A stretch of DNA of 38,928 nucleotides, taken from NCBI GenBank assembly GCA_027314595.1, contig DAHVAN010000426.1, forward strand, positions 1 through 38,928. The letters run 5' to 3'. Below are positions 14,942 to 25,046 of this stretch, in pieces. This DNA is from Actinomycetota bacterium (GTDB taxonomy: Bacteria; Actinomycetota; Actinomycetes; Streptosporangiales; Streptosporangiaceae). Below the pieces are notes generated by a model, which was not told the origin of the DNA, did not search any database, and saw nothing but the letters and a program-made list of their open reading frames with translations. The translations under genes and the position numbers were made by a program. The number at the start of each line of letters is the position of its first letter. The first letter of the stretch is position 1.

Positions 14942-17020
14942 TCAATAGCTGGCCAGGAAGGACTGCGTTTCTGGACCGGCGAACTGCGAGCCGTAGCCGG
15001 CATCGACGACCAGGCAGCCGATCGCGACGTCCTTCACCGGGTCGAAGGCGATGAACCAGCTGTTCGGCTGCTGCTGGCCCACGATGTCGGCCGTCCCGGT
15101 CTTGGCGTACACGTTGGGGCCCAGCCCGATCCCCGCCGCCGTTCCGCTGGTGACCACGGCCCGCATCATCTGCTTCAGGTAGGCGTCGGTGGTGGCGGGA
15201 AGCGGGGTGGCGGTCACCCCCTTAGTTCCGGGCACCAGGATCGGCTGCCTGAACGTCCCGGCGTCCACGGTGGCCGCTATCGAGGCCATCGCCAGCGGGG
15301 AGGCCAGCAGCTTTCCCTCTCCGAACGCCTCCTCGGCCAGTTCGGAGCCGCTGGCGTTCGGCGGGGCGGTGAAATAGGTGGCCGACAGGTCGCCGATGCC
15401 GATGTTCCAGTTCTGGTTGAGGCCGTAGTACTGCTTGGCGGTGGCCGCGAGCCGGCCCGTCAGGTGCGGCCACTGCCTGTCGAACGCGTTGTTGCAGGAC
15501 ACGGCGAAGTCCGTGATGAACGGCGTGCCCACCGGCTCGCTCATGCCCGCGTCGTTGTGATAGGTGACGCCCTGCACCGTGTACTGCTTGGGGCAATATA
15601 CGGAGCTTTGCGGGGTGAGCAGCCCGGCGTTGAACAGCACGGTGGAGGTGATCACCTTCATCGTCGAACCCGGTGCCACCGCGGCGGTGAGCGCGAAGTC
15701 GTTGAAGCCGGCGTTGTTGGCGATGGCGAGGATGTGGCCGGTGGACGGCTGGATGACGACCATCGCGCTGCCCTTGTGCATGGCGACCGCGGCGCGGGCG
15801 GCGTTCTCGGCCGGCTGGTAGATCGTCGTGGTCAGGCTCTGCACGTTCACCGGCGCGGTGATCACCGCCTGGCTGTTGGCCACCGGCTGGCCCGCCGCGG
15901 TCTCGATCTGGACGTACAGGCCCGGGGTGCCCTGCCCGGGCGGAGCCGCCTGCTGCATCAGGCCCGCGATGTGCGTGAGCCCTGCGTCGCCGTAGGTGGT
16001 CAGGGCGTTCCCGTTGGCGTCGGTGACCGAGAGGACCTGGGGAGGCACCGAGACCGCCGCCAGATGCGTGGACGCGGTGAGGTTCGGCGCGACGACATCG
16101 GGTTTCCAGGCGATGTACCACACCTGCGACTTCGGCTGCTGGTAGGCGACAAGCGCTGAGTTGTAGCTCCAGGTGCCGCGCAGCACGGTGGCGGCGTACG
16201 GCGCGGAGACCATGGCGCTGACCGCGAACTTCACCGACTCCTTCGGCGCGGCCGTGCTTGACGTGACCGGGGTGACGGTGCTCACGGAACCGGACAGCTT
16301 CTTGATGTTGAGGTACTTCTGGTACGCGGTGAGCGCGGCCTGGGCGGCGGCCGGGCTATTGGTGTACCCGGCGGCCTGCGCGAGGTCACCCTTCTGCCAC
16401 GCGTGCAGGAACGCGGCGGTGATCTGCCCGGCGTCCTGCCCAGGCGTGGTACCCGTCGGCACGAACCCGGTGGTGTTCGCCCGCTGGCCGTTGCCGCCGT
16501 GCCCGGCCACGATGAACACGGCGATGCCCACCACGACGGCGAGCACCCCGGAGGTAACCCCGATGAGCGCATGCCGCCGTTTCCCGCGCCGGCCGCGCCT
16601 GGACGTCCTGTCCGTGGCCGCGCCGCGCCCGGCCGGCTGGCCGTACACAGGCGACACGCTGTAGATAGGCGACCGCGCGTAGTTCGACTGCTGCCCGTAC
16701 CCCTGCTGGCCGTAGCCGTCCTGCTGGCCGTGCCAAGGCTGCCCGCCCTGCCCCTGCTGGCCGTAGCCGGGCTGCTGCCCGTAGCCGGGCTGCTGCCCGT
16801 AGCCGTCCTGCTGGCCGTGCCAAGGCTGCGCGCCCTGCCCTTGCTGGCCGTAGCCGTCTTGCTGGCCGTAGCCGGGCTGCTGGCCGTAGCCGGGCCGCTG
16901 CCCGCGCGCCTGCTCGCCGGAGGCGGGCTGGCCCTGATCAGCAGGCGGCTGCTGAGATGCCGAGTCCTCGAATGGGTACCACGGGCCTGACGACCCCGCG
17001 CGGTCCGGATCGCTATTCAC
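14942..17020 (-). CDS. Penicillin-binding transpeptidase with NTF2-like domain and PGYGQQ-repeat tail
   Basis: This 692-residue class B-type peptidoglycan transpeptidase starts at GTG 17018-17020. Residues 1-150 are a cytoplasmic, disordered tail with many [12 protein letters not shown] repeats and two [12 protein letters not shown] units. A basic stretch ([10 protein letters not shown]) precedes the single membrane helix (about 151-173). Residues about 190-310 look like the MecA_N/NTF2-like domain, followed by a dimerisation region and the transpeptidase domain. Active-site motifs are intact: Ser452-x-x-Lys455 (GSTMK), Ser508-Cys-Asn510 and Lys640-Thr-Gly642. It should cross-link cell wall on the outer face of the membrane. 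The tail could recruit partners. Related proteins are annotated as penicillin-binding proteins A or 2 and may have low beta-lactam affinity, but that cannot be judged here. Confidence 0.92.
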   Translation of the reverse strand: MNSDPDRAGSSGPWYPFEDSASQQPPADQGQPASGEQARGQRPGYGQQPGYGQQDGYGQQGQGAQPWHGQQDGYGQQPGYGQQPGYGQQGQGGQPWHGQQDGYGQQGYGQQSNYARSPIYSVSPVYGQPAGRGAATDRTSRRGRRGKRRHALIGVTSGVLAVVVGIAVFIVAGHGGNGQRANTTGFVPTGTTPGQDAGQITAAFLHAWQKGDLAQAAGYTNSPAAAQAALTAYQKYLNIKKLSGSVSTVTPVTSSTAAPKESVKFAVSAMVSAPYAATVLRGTWSYNSALVAYQQPKSQVWYIAWKPDVVAPNLTASTHLAAVSVPPQVLSVTDANGNALTTYGDAGLTHIAGLMQQAAPPGQGTPGLYVQIETAAGQPVANSQAVITAPVNVQSLTTTIYQPAENAARAAVAMHKGSAMVVIQPSTGHILAIANNAGFNDFALTAAVAPGSTMKVITSTVLFNAGLLTPQSSVYCPKQYTVQGVTYHNDAGMSEPVGTPFITDFAVSCNNAFDRQWPHLTGRLAATAKQYYGLNQNWNIGIGDLSATYFTAPPNASGSELAEEAFGEGKLLASPLAMASIAATVDAGTFRQPILVPGTKGVTATPLPATTDAYLKQMMRAVVTSGTAAGIGLGPNVYAKTGTADIVGQQQPNSWFIAFDPVKDVAIGCLVVDAGYGSQFAGPETQSFLASY

Positions 17021-17330
17021 TTTTACGAACGTACCCCCTGCGGGGCCATTTGGTGGTAATTAGTCCGGCTACCGGTATGACTCCCGGGCGTCAGGCGTGT
17101 GCCGTAGGCTGGAACAGGTGGCTGGCCCAATGGGGGAGCAGCCTGGCAACCGGGCATAAGGGCGGCTCGCGCAGCGCTGTCGGTGTAGGACGCCTCCGGT
17201 GGGCGCCGACTCGGAGCCAGCCCCAATCCGGCTGTCCGGCCTCACCCGCCCCCGGAATGTCAGACCCCCTCGCTACCATGGCGGGCGTTGAGTCGACCCA
17301 CCATCGTTGAAGACGAGAGAAGAGCGCGCA

Positions 17331-20186
<2,856 letters not shown>

Positions 20187-20221
20187 CGAACCGTGCCGTC
20201 TGCCGCCCGCCCCGCGTCTGC

Positions 20222-20431
20222 CTAGGCGCGCGCCGCCTTCGCGGCCATCGCGGAGCTGACCGCCGTGGCAGTCTCGGACAGCGAGGCAGCCAAGGTCCGC
20301 AGCTGCGCGAGGTCGTCCTCGTCGGGGGTGGCGTTCCCGTCTTCGGCCAGGTTCTGGGCTTGCCTTGCCGAGTTGAGGGCTTCGTGCAGGGCGCGGTGCA
20401 CACCCAGGGTCGTCTCGTCGCTGCTGCTCAT
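20222..20431 (-). CDS. Small conserved hypothetical protein
   Basis: The 69-residue protein starts at ATG 20429-20431 after a strong GGAGGAG ribosome site. It is acidic and helical (LGVHRALHEALNSARQAQNL, then DEDDLAQLRTLAASLSETAT), with no Cys and no membrane segment. It looks like a short soluble helical bundle. It is convergent with uvrA, 35 bases apart. No function is recognised. Confidence 0.75.
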   Translation of the reverse strand: MSSSDETTLGVHRALHEALNSARQAQNLAEDGNATPDEDDLAQLRTLAASLSETATAVSSAMAAKAARA

Positions 20432-20609
20432 GTCGCTCCTCCGCGATGCCGGCGGCTGATCGCCGCGCACGTCCTACGATCACTGACGGTCAGCATACGC
20501 AAGCCAGACGCGGCGGCCCGGGCCGGCCTGTTTGGAGGTCGGTGGCCCGCAGTTCTGACAAGTCGGACCGGGGGCCCTCCCGCTGCCCGCCGCGTGAGCA
20601 GGCTGTACG

Positions 20610-21239
20610 GTGCACGACGTGGAGATCATGACCGGCGCCGGACCCGCGCGCGCCGAGGTAGCGCGGCCGGCGGGCGAGCCGCGCTTCCTTGCCGTCCTGA
20701 CTCATGGCGCCGGCGGCACACCGGACACGCCCGACGTGCTCGCCGCGCGGGACGCCGCCCTGGCGCTCGGCGCGGTGACGGCGCTCGTCACCCAGCCGTA
20801 CCGGGTCAGGGGCGCCCGCGCGCCGGGGTCCGCGGTCAGGCAGGACGCGGCGTGGGCGGAGATCGTCAGCGCCCTGAATCCCGCCGGGCTCCCGCTCGTC
20901 CAGGGCGGACGGAGCAACGGGGCGCGGGTCGCGTGCCGGACGGCGCGACAGGTGAACGCCACGGGCGTGATCGCGCTCGCGTTCCCGCTGCACCCGCCGG
21001 GACGCCGGGGACAGCCGGGCATGTCACGGGACGGCGAACTACGCGAGGCCGGGACGAGCGTGCTGGTGGTCAACGGTGACCGGGATCCGTTCGGTGTCCC
21101 CGAACCGGACGACGCCACCCGCGTCGTCGTGCTCCCCGGGGAAACTCATGCCCTCTCGAAGAAGCCCGCGGCGATCGGCGAAGCCGTCACCGCCTGGCTG
21201 GGCACGCTCCCGGGCGTTGGTCAGGCAGCAGGTACCTGA
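20610..21239 (+). CDS. Alpha/beta-hydrolase (KANL3/Tex30-like)
   Basis: The protein has about 209 residues from GTG 20610. ATG 20628 is an alternative and the start is uncertain because no ribosome site is well placed. Features of an alpha/beta hydrolase: oxyanion-loop THGAGGTPDTPDV, nucleophile elbow GGRSNGAR with the serine in the G-x-S-x-G position, acid in VVNGDRDPFGVPE, and catalytic His in GETHALSKK. Relatives are often called KANL3/Tex30 or dienelactone-hydrolase-like; substrates are unknown. Its 3' end overlaps the convergent DUF5999 gene by 19 bases. Confidence 0.85.
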   Translation: MHDVEIMTGAGPARAEVARPAGEPRFLAVLTHGAGGTPDTPDVLAARDAALALGAVTALVTQPYRVRGARAPGSAVRQDAAWAEIVSALNPAGLPLVQGGRSNGARVACRTARQVNATGVIALAFPLHPPGRRGQPGMSRDGELREAGTSVLVVNGDRDPFGVPEPDDATRVVVLPGETHALSKKPAAIGEAVTAWLGTLPGVGQAAGT

Positions 21240-21427
21240 TGAATGTGATCGGTCGGCCGGTGCGGCGCGATGGCCCCCCCGTCCGGTAGTAGCTCACCAG
21301 TGTCTTCGAAGATAACGACGCCATTGCAGAGCAGGCTCCAGCCCTGCTCCGGGTGGGCAGCGATGGTGTGAGCCGCCTCGCGGTCCGGTGCTGACGCATC
21401 CGGGCAAGGCGGCGTGTGCGGGCACAT
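21221..21427 (-). CDS. DUF5999 family protein
   Basis: The 68-residue protein starts at ATG 21425-21427 with AGGAGG eight bases upstream. The sequence MCPHTPPCPDASAPDREAAH, then HPEQGWSLLCNGVVIFEDTG and ELLPDG...APHRP, is the DUF5999 pattern conserved in streptomycetes and allies. Three Cys and several His at both ends could bind a metal. Its role is unknown. A DasR-like palindrome lies 67-82 bases upstream of its start, over the likely promoter. Confidence 0.9.
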   Translation of the reverse strand: MCPHTPPCPDASAPDREAAHTIAAHPEQGWSLLCNGVVIFEDTGELLPDGGAIAPHRPTDHIHQVPAA

Positions 21428-21476
21428 TGTCAGTGCCTCCTGGGCTCCCTCAGCAGACCACGGTCAACCGCCGATT

Positions 21477-21509
21477 GGTATATACCCTTGCCAACTGGCC
21501 TAGACCACT
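21477..21509 (-). promoter_or_regulatory. DasR-like (dre) site and TATA palindrome upstream of the DUF5999 gene
   Basis: ACTGGCCTAGACCACT (21494-21509) differs by two bases from the palindrome AGTGGTCTAGACCACT, which I recall as the consensus of DasR, the GntR-type repressor of N-acetylglucosamine and chitin use in streptomycetes. GGTATATACC (21477-21486) beside it is a perfect palindrome that may include the -10 box of the minus-strand DUF5999 promoter. A site in this place could repress that gene. This rests on motif similarity only. Confidence 0.5.
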
Positions 21510-21639
21510 TACCACAACTTTGCCCCGGCTCGCGGCCAAGCGCAAGCGACTTGCCGAGGCCTTAACCGAGTTTTTCCGAATAGTGATACGCGCAGGCCAG
21601 GGCCGTGGTTCACACGGCCAGGTCCCGCTCGCCCGCGCG

Positions 21640-21694
21640 GCGGCGGCAAGGATCTCGCGGTACCCGACGGGCACGGCGAGATCCTTGCCGCCGC
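21640..21694. repeat. 19-bp perfect inverted repeat
   Basis: GCGGCGGCAAGGATCTCGC (21640-21658) and its exact complement (21676-21694) flank a 17-base loop. No gene runs through it. It could be the terminator of a small RNA, a mobile-element end or a structured leader element. It sits in the 585-base non-coding stretch 21428-22012 before the sigma factor gene. Confidence 0.7.
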
Positions 21695-21738
21695 GTGAAA
21701 ACTGCGCCAATACTACCGAACGAACCGCAGTCCTTCCG

Positions 21739-21828
21739 CCACGTCACCGTCCGCCCGCGGGCGTCCCGTCCCGCCGGCGTCGGCCACGTCACCGTCCGCC
21801 CGCCGGGGTCCCGTCCCGCCGGCGTCCG
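21739..21828 (+). repeat. Two tandem 45-base units
   Basis: CCACGTCACCGTCCGCCCGC at 21739 recurs at 21784 (period 45) with few mismatches through the unit. It is non-coding and its purpose is not evident. Confidence 0.65.
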
Positions 21829-21939
21829 CGACCGGATGGCAGGGCTGGGCGGTGCATCCGATTCGGCCGAGAATGGTTGCACCTGGCGGTTCACCGGTCT
21901 ACGGAAGCGAGCGGAGGTACGGGCCCGCGGCCACGAACG

Positions 21940-21967
21940 CCGGCGGTGAGGCGAACCGCCTCGCCGG
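21940..21967. promoter_or_regulatory. Hairpin in the leader of the sigma factor gene
   Basis: CCGGC and GAGGCG pair with CGCCTC and GCCGG around a 3-base AAC loop, with a 3-base bulge. It lies 46 bases before the GTG start of the sigma factor, so it may be in its leader transcript or be a terminator of upstream transcription. Confidence 0.4.
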
Positions 21968-22012
21968 CCGTTGCTACTTACTCTGCAGGCGAGGCTTTCA
22001 GGGAGGTTATAG

Positions 22013-22615
22013 GTGAACGATCCGCACCGGGACTCCGGCGCAGCGACCTTCACAGCCAGTCGCGGTCCGGCCGGCGACGATGTCGCGTTGCTGCGCAGGA
22101 TCGGTCAGGGCGACGAGAACGCGATGGCCGCGTTCTACCGCGAGCACGGCCGGGTCGTGCTCGCGCAGGTTCTGCTGGTAACCGGCGACCGCGTGGTCGC
22201 GGAGGAGATCGTGCAGGACACGATGCTCGCCGTCTGGCGCGCAGCGGACTCCTTCCGTGGCGAGTCGTCGGTGCGGTCGTGGGTGATCGCGATCGCCCGG
22301 CGGCAGACCCGGGACCGGCTGCGCAGCCGTCGGCTGCGGGTGGTCGATGACGCCTTCCTGGCCGATCGGCCCAGTTCCGGCCCGGGACCGGAGGTCATGG
22401 CCCTGGACCGCGCGGAACTGGCCGAGGTGAAGGATGCGATCCGGGAGCTCGCACCATCCCACCGCGAGGTACTTGGTCTTGTCTTCGGGTCCGGGCTCAG
22501 CCTCCCTGAGGTCGCCGGCGTGCTGGAAATCCCGGTCGGCACCGTGAAGAGCCGCCTCACCGCGGCGCGCACCGCGCTCAGCCGGATACTTAACGAGAAG
22601 GGCCAGAACCGATGA
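22013..22615 (+). CDS. ECF-type RNA polymerase sigma factor
   Basis: The 200-residue protein starts at GTG 22013 with GGGAGG six bases upstream. Region 2 spans about residues 30-100 (AMAAFYREHGRVVLAQVLLV, VVAEEIVQDTMLAVWRAADS, VRSWVIAIARRQTRDRLRSR). Region 4 spans about 135-195 (IRELAPSHREVLGLVFGSGL, then EVAGVLEIPVGTVKSRLTAA, the HTH). It directs RNA polymerase to a stress-type regulon. It is held inactive by the next gene's product, whose start overlaps its stop (ATGA). The target promoters are not visible. Confidence 0.94.
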   Translation: MNDPHRDSGAATFTASRGPAGDDVALLRRIGQGDENAMAAFYREHGRVVLAQVLLVTGDRVVAEEIVQDTMLAVWRAADSFRGESSVRSWVIAIARRQTRDRLRSRRLRVVDDAFLADRPSSGPGPEVMALDRAELAEVKDAIRELAPSHREVLGLVFGSGLSLPEVAGVLEIPVGTVKSRLTAARTALSRILNEKGQNR

Positions 22616-24888
22616 ACGCAGACCCTCCTGACACCCGTTCCCCTCACCTGGACCTCGAGGACCTGATCGCCGGGATGGCCGGCCAGGCGACAGAGTCCCG
22701 GGTCCGCAGGCACCTCGCAGGCTGCGAGGACTGCCGAGCCGAGGCGAACCGCTGGAACCTCGTCGCCGACGGGGTCCGCGGCCTGGCGGCCGACATGCCG
22801 CAGACGCAACGGCGCGCCCCGGGCGCCCCCGGTACCCGGACGCGGCACGCGGGCCTGCGGGCACCCGCGGGCCCCAGGCGGCGCCCCATGATGGCCGCCA
22901 GCGCGGCGGCCGTGCTCGTACTCGCCGGCGGGGCCGCCTACTGGGCGACCGCCGCTTCCGCCGGACACACCCCAGGGACAGTCCTGACCGCGGTCGGCGG
23001 GTGCGCCGGGGTCGAGCAGGCCAGCGGGACGCTCGAGCGGGTCAGCGGCAGCACACTGGTCATCAAGACGGCCAGCGGTCAGCCGGTGACGGTGACCACG
23101 AAGGCGTCCACGACGGTGATCCTGGCCGGAGCGCCGCGCAGCGACATCGCGGACGGAGCGCCGGTCACCGTGGGCGGCCCCCGGTCCGGCGGGACGATCG
23201 CAGCCAACTTCGTCACGGTCGCGAACCCGGCGAGGACGCACCCGCATGTGCCGCCGGGCTTCGCCGTCGTCCGGGGGACGGTATCGGACGCCAGCGCCGC
23301 CGGCTTCACCGTCACCACGTCCGGCGGAACCCGGGTACCGGTGACCACCTCCGGCGGCACGCAGGTCACCGTCGTCGGCGCCAGCGTGGGCGAGCTGCGG
23401 GTCGGCGCCGCCGCCAGCGCCGTCGGGTACGCCGGACCGGACAGGGCGTTGTCGGCGCTGGCTGTCGCGCAGTCCCCGCCAGCGGCAAGCGCGCCGTCCC
23501 CGCTCATAGGGATCTCCCCGCATGCAAACGTCAGGCTGCGCGTAAGCGGCAGGCTGCATGCGAAGGACTGCTCGCCGGCCTCGCTCGCCGACGCGCTCGC
23601 CACGACGCTTGTCTCCGGCGGCTGATCCGCGAACCCCCGATGATGGCTGGCGCCGCGGCCACGCGCGGCGCCAGCCATTCATCGTGAGCCGGGCCAGCCG
23701 GGGGCAGGATAAGTCGCGCTGGCGGGAACTGCCGAGCATGATCTCGTCCCAGGACGGGACGGAGGCACGGCGGCCGCGGGGGTTCTTCTTGCCCGGGCGC
23801 GGCTGGGCGGCCTGCTCATCCGTCGCCGCGGGCGCTTCCTGGACAAGCGGCGCCGATTCGGCGGCATGCGCCGCGGGAGCGGCGGACACGGCTGCTGCCG
23901 GCGCCGCACGTTCGGAGTCATCGAACGCAGTCGCCGCGGCGGGGGACTGGGCCACGGCGGGGTGCGGTGCGGGGGACTGGGGCGCGAGCGGGGCGTGCGG
24001 CGTCGCCGCCCGCTCGGCGGCGACAGGGCGCTCCGGCGTGGCCGGCCGCTCGTGGACCGCCGGCCGTTCGTGGATGGCCGGCCGTTCGGCGGCCGCCGGC
24101 CGTTCGTGGACCGCCGGCCGTTCGTGGACCGGTGACCGTTCGTGGACGGCCGGCCGTTCGGCGCGGAACCGGGCGCCGCCGGTCATGCCGCCGCCGAGGA
24201 CCCCGGCGGGTCCGGCGCCTCCGGCCCCGCCCGCCGACACCGCGCCAAGGCGCGGCGCCAGCGGCGTCACCGTCGCCTCGCCGGGCAGGCTCGCGGGAAG
24301 CTGCGGCAATTCCGACTCCGGCAGCGACAGGCGCGCGGCGTTGTCGTCGTCCGGCATGACGTGCCTGCGGCGGGGATCGAAGACCCATTCGGCGACATGC
24401 AGGCGGCCGCCCGAGGAGAAGGTGAGCTGCACCTGCCAGTTACCGTCGCCGCGCTTCCTGGAATCCCACTGCCCGTCCTCCGGGTCCGAGCCGGCCGCCG
24501 ACAGGCGGCCGGGGACGATGTCGCCGAGCCGTGGACCGGGGCCTGAATCGCCCTGCCGCCGCACCGAGGCTTGCTGCGCCTGGTCTGCGATGTAGGCACG
24601 TTCCGCGAGGACCGGGCCTTCGAACCAGCGCACGCGCTCGACCGCGATGCCTGCCGCGTCGGCGATCTCTTCCGCCGTCTCACCGGCGCGGATCCGTGCC
24701 TGGATCTCCTTGGGTCGCAAGGGACTCTCCACTTCGATCTCGTACTGGGCGAGCCGAGAGGCCTGGCCGAGCGCGACCGCGCGCAGCCGCTCGTCGATGG
24801 GCAGGGTGAACCGCGCGCTCCGCCCGGGGACGGCGAGGACAGCGTAACTGCCGTCTTCGCTCACCGCGACGAAGCGCAGTTCCTGCAT
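22135..24888 (-). CDS. sepH: Cell-division protein SepH with over-long reading frame
   Basis: SepH binds FtsZ and promotes Z-ring assembly in actinomycetes. The start is ATG 24886-24888 (MQELRFVAVSEDGSYAVLAV) after GAAGGGA. Residues 1-170 are the conserved DUF3071 region, including ESPLRPKEIQARIRAGETAE (HTH-like) and VERVRWFEGPVL. Residues 243-292 hold heptad-like ERPAVHE repeats, then an alanine-rich linker and the conserved tail RRASVPSWDEIMLG (about 373-386, near 23730). Normally the protein ends shortly after this tail. Here the frame has no stop: it runs through the intergenic hairpin and antisense to the anti-sigma and sigma genes, to 22135 (917 residues in all). The true functional end is probably near 23700; a base change or indel may have removed the stop. 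Confidence 0.7.
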   Translation of the reverse strand: MQELRFVAVSEDGSYAVLAVPGRSARFTLPIDERLRAVALGQASRLAQYEIEVESPLRPKEIQARIRAGETAEEIADAAGIAVERVRWFEGPVLAERAYIADQAQQASVRRQGDSGPGPRLGDIVPGRLSAAGSDPEDGQWDSRKRGDGNWQVQLTFSSGGRLHVAEWVFDPRRRHVMPDDDNAARLSLPESELPQLPASLPGEATVTPLAPRLGAVSAGGAGGAGPAGVLGGGMTGGARFRAERPAVHERSPVHERPAVHERPAAAERPAIHERPAVHERPATPERPVAAERAATPHAPLAPQSPAPHPAVAQSPAAATAFDDSERAAPAAAVSAAPAAHAAESAPLVQEAPAATDEQAAQPRPGKKNPRGRRASVPSWDEIMLGSSRQRDLSCPRLARLTMNGWRRAWPRRQPSSGVRGSAAGDKRRGERVGERGRRAVLRMQPAAYAQPDVCMRGDPYERGRRACRWRGLRDSQRRQRPVRSGVPDGAGGGADPQLAHAGADDGDLRAAGGGHRYPGSAGRGDGEAGGAGVRYRPPDDGEARRHMRVRPRRVRDRDEVGCDRPAGPGAAHGDRRSVRDVAARRSGQDHRRGRLRGHRHRLTAGRLDDQCAAADPLERPAGLLDPGAPADRGQDCPWGVSGGSGGRPVGGPAGEYEHGRRAGGHHGAPPGARGCPQARVPRPGTGGARGAPLRLRHVGRQAADPVGDEVPAVRLGSAVLAACEVPADPGLCRLAGHPGDQVLEVQVRGTGVRRVCVHRFWPFSLSIRLSAVRAAVRRLFTVPTGISSTPATSGRLSPDPKTRPSTSRWDGASSRIASFTSASSARSRAMTSGPGPELGRSARKASSTTRSRRLRSRSRVCRRAIAITHDRTDDSPRKESAARQTASIVSCTISSATTRSPVTSRTCASTTRPCSR
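22612..23625 (+). CDS. Zinc-type anti-sigma factor, membrane-anchored
   Basis: The 337-residue protein starts in the ATGA overlap with the sigma gene stop. The N-terminal zinc anti-sigma motif is His34-x3-Cys38-x2-Cys41 (RRHLAGCEDC). A single membrane helix spans about residues 93-114. The C-terminal extracytoplasmic part (about 120-337) is beta-rich and threonine-rich, with repeated VTTSGGTRVPVTTSGGTQVT strands reminiscent of DUF5666-like domains. It probably senses an envelope signal and releases the sigma factor. The gene is convergent with sepH and followed by a 15-bp hairpin. Confidence 0.9.
   Translation: MNADPPDTRSPHLDLEDLIAGMAGQATESRVRRHLAGCEDCRAEANRWNLVADGVRGLAADMPQTQRRAPGAPGTRTRHAGLRAPAGPRRRPMMAASAAAVLVLAGGAAYWATAASAGHTPGTVLTAVGGCAGVEQASGTLERVSGSTLVIKTASGQPVTVTTKASTTVILAGAPRSDIADGAPVTVGGPRSGGTIAANFVTVANPARTHPHVPPGFAVVRGTVSDASAAGFTVTTSGGTRVPVTTSGGTQVTVVGASVGELRVGAAASAVGYAGPDRALSALAVAQSPPAASAPSPLIGISPHANVRLRVSGRLHAKDCSPASLADALATTLVSGG
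23643..23678. terminator. 15-bp perfect hairpin between convergent genes
   Basis: ATGGCTGGCGCCGCG (23643-23657), loop GCCACG, then its exact complement (23664-23678). It lies 17 bases after the anti-sigma stop and about 50 bases after the conserved end of sepH on the other strand, so it should stop transcription from both sides. Confidence 0.8.
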
Positions 24889-25046
24889 CGCCGTCCCTTC
24901 CCGAAACTCTCCGTCAAGAGTCTCCCGGTCATTGCCCGATAAGGAAAGCACCCCGCCCGGCATGTCCGCCGTTCATGGTGTGATTTGCCATGTCCGGCCC
25001 GCGCCCGGGGGGCCTGGCGTCGTAACTGAGCGGGCACCGCGGGCGT

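Noticed and set aside
21450..21710. 86-residue minus-strand frame in the non-coding stretch
   Set aside because: No ribosome site or family resemblance, and it crosses the DasR-like site and the inverted repeat.
24031..24170. Tandem GGCCGTTCGTGGACC-type DNA repeats
   Set aside because: They are the coding form of the ERPAVHE repeats of SepH, not a separate DNA element.
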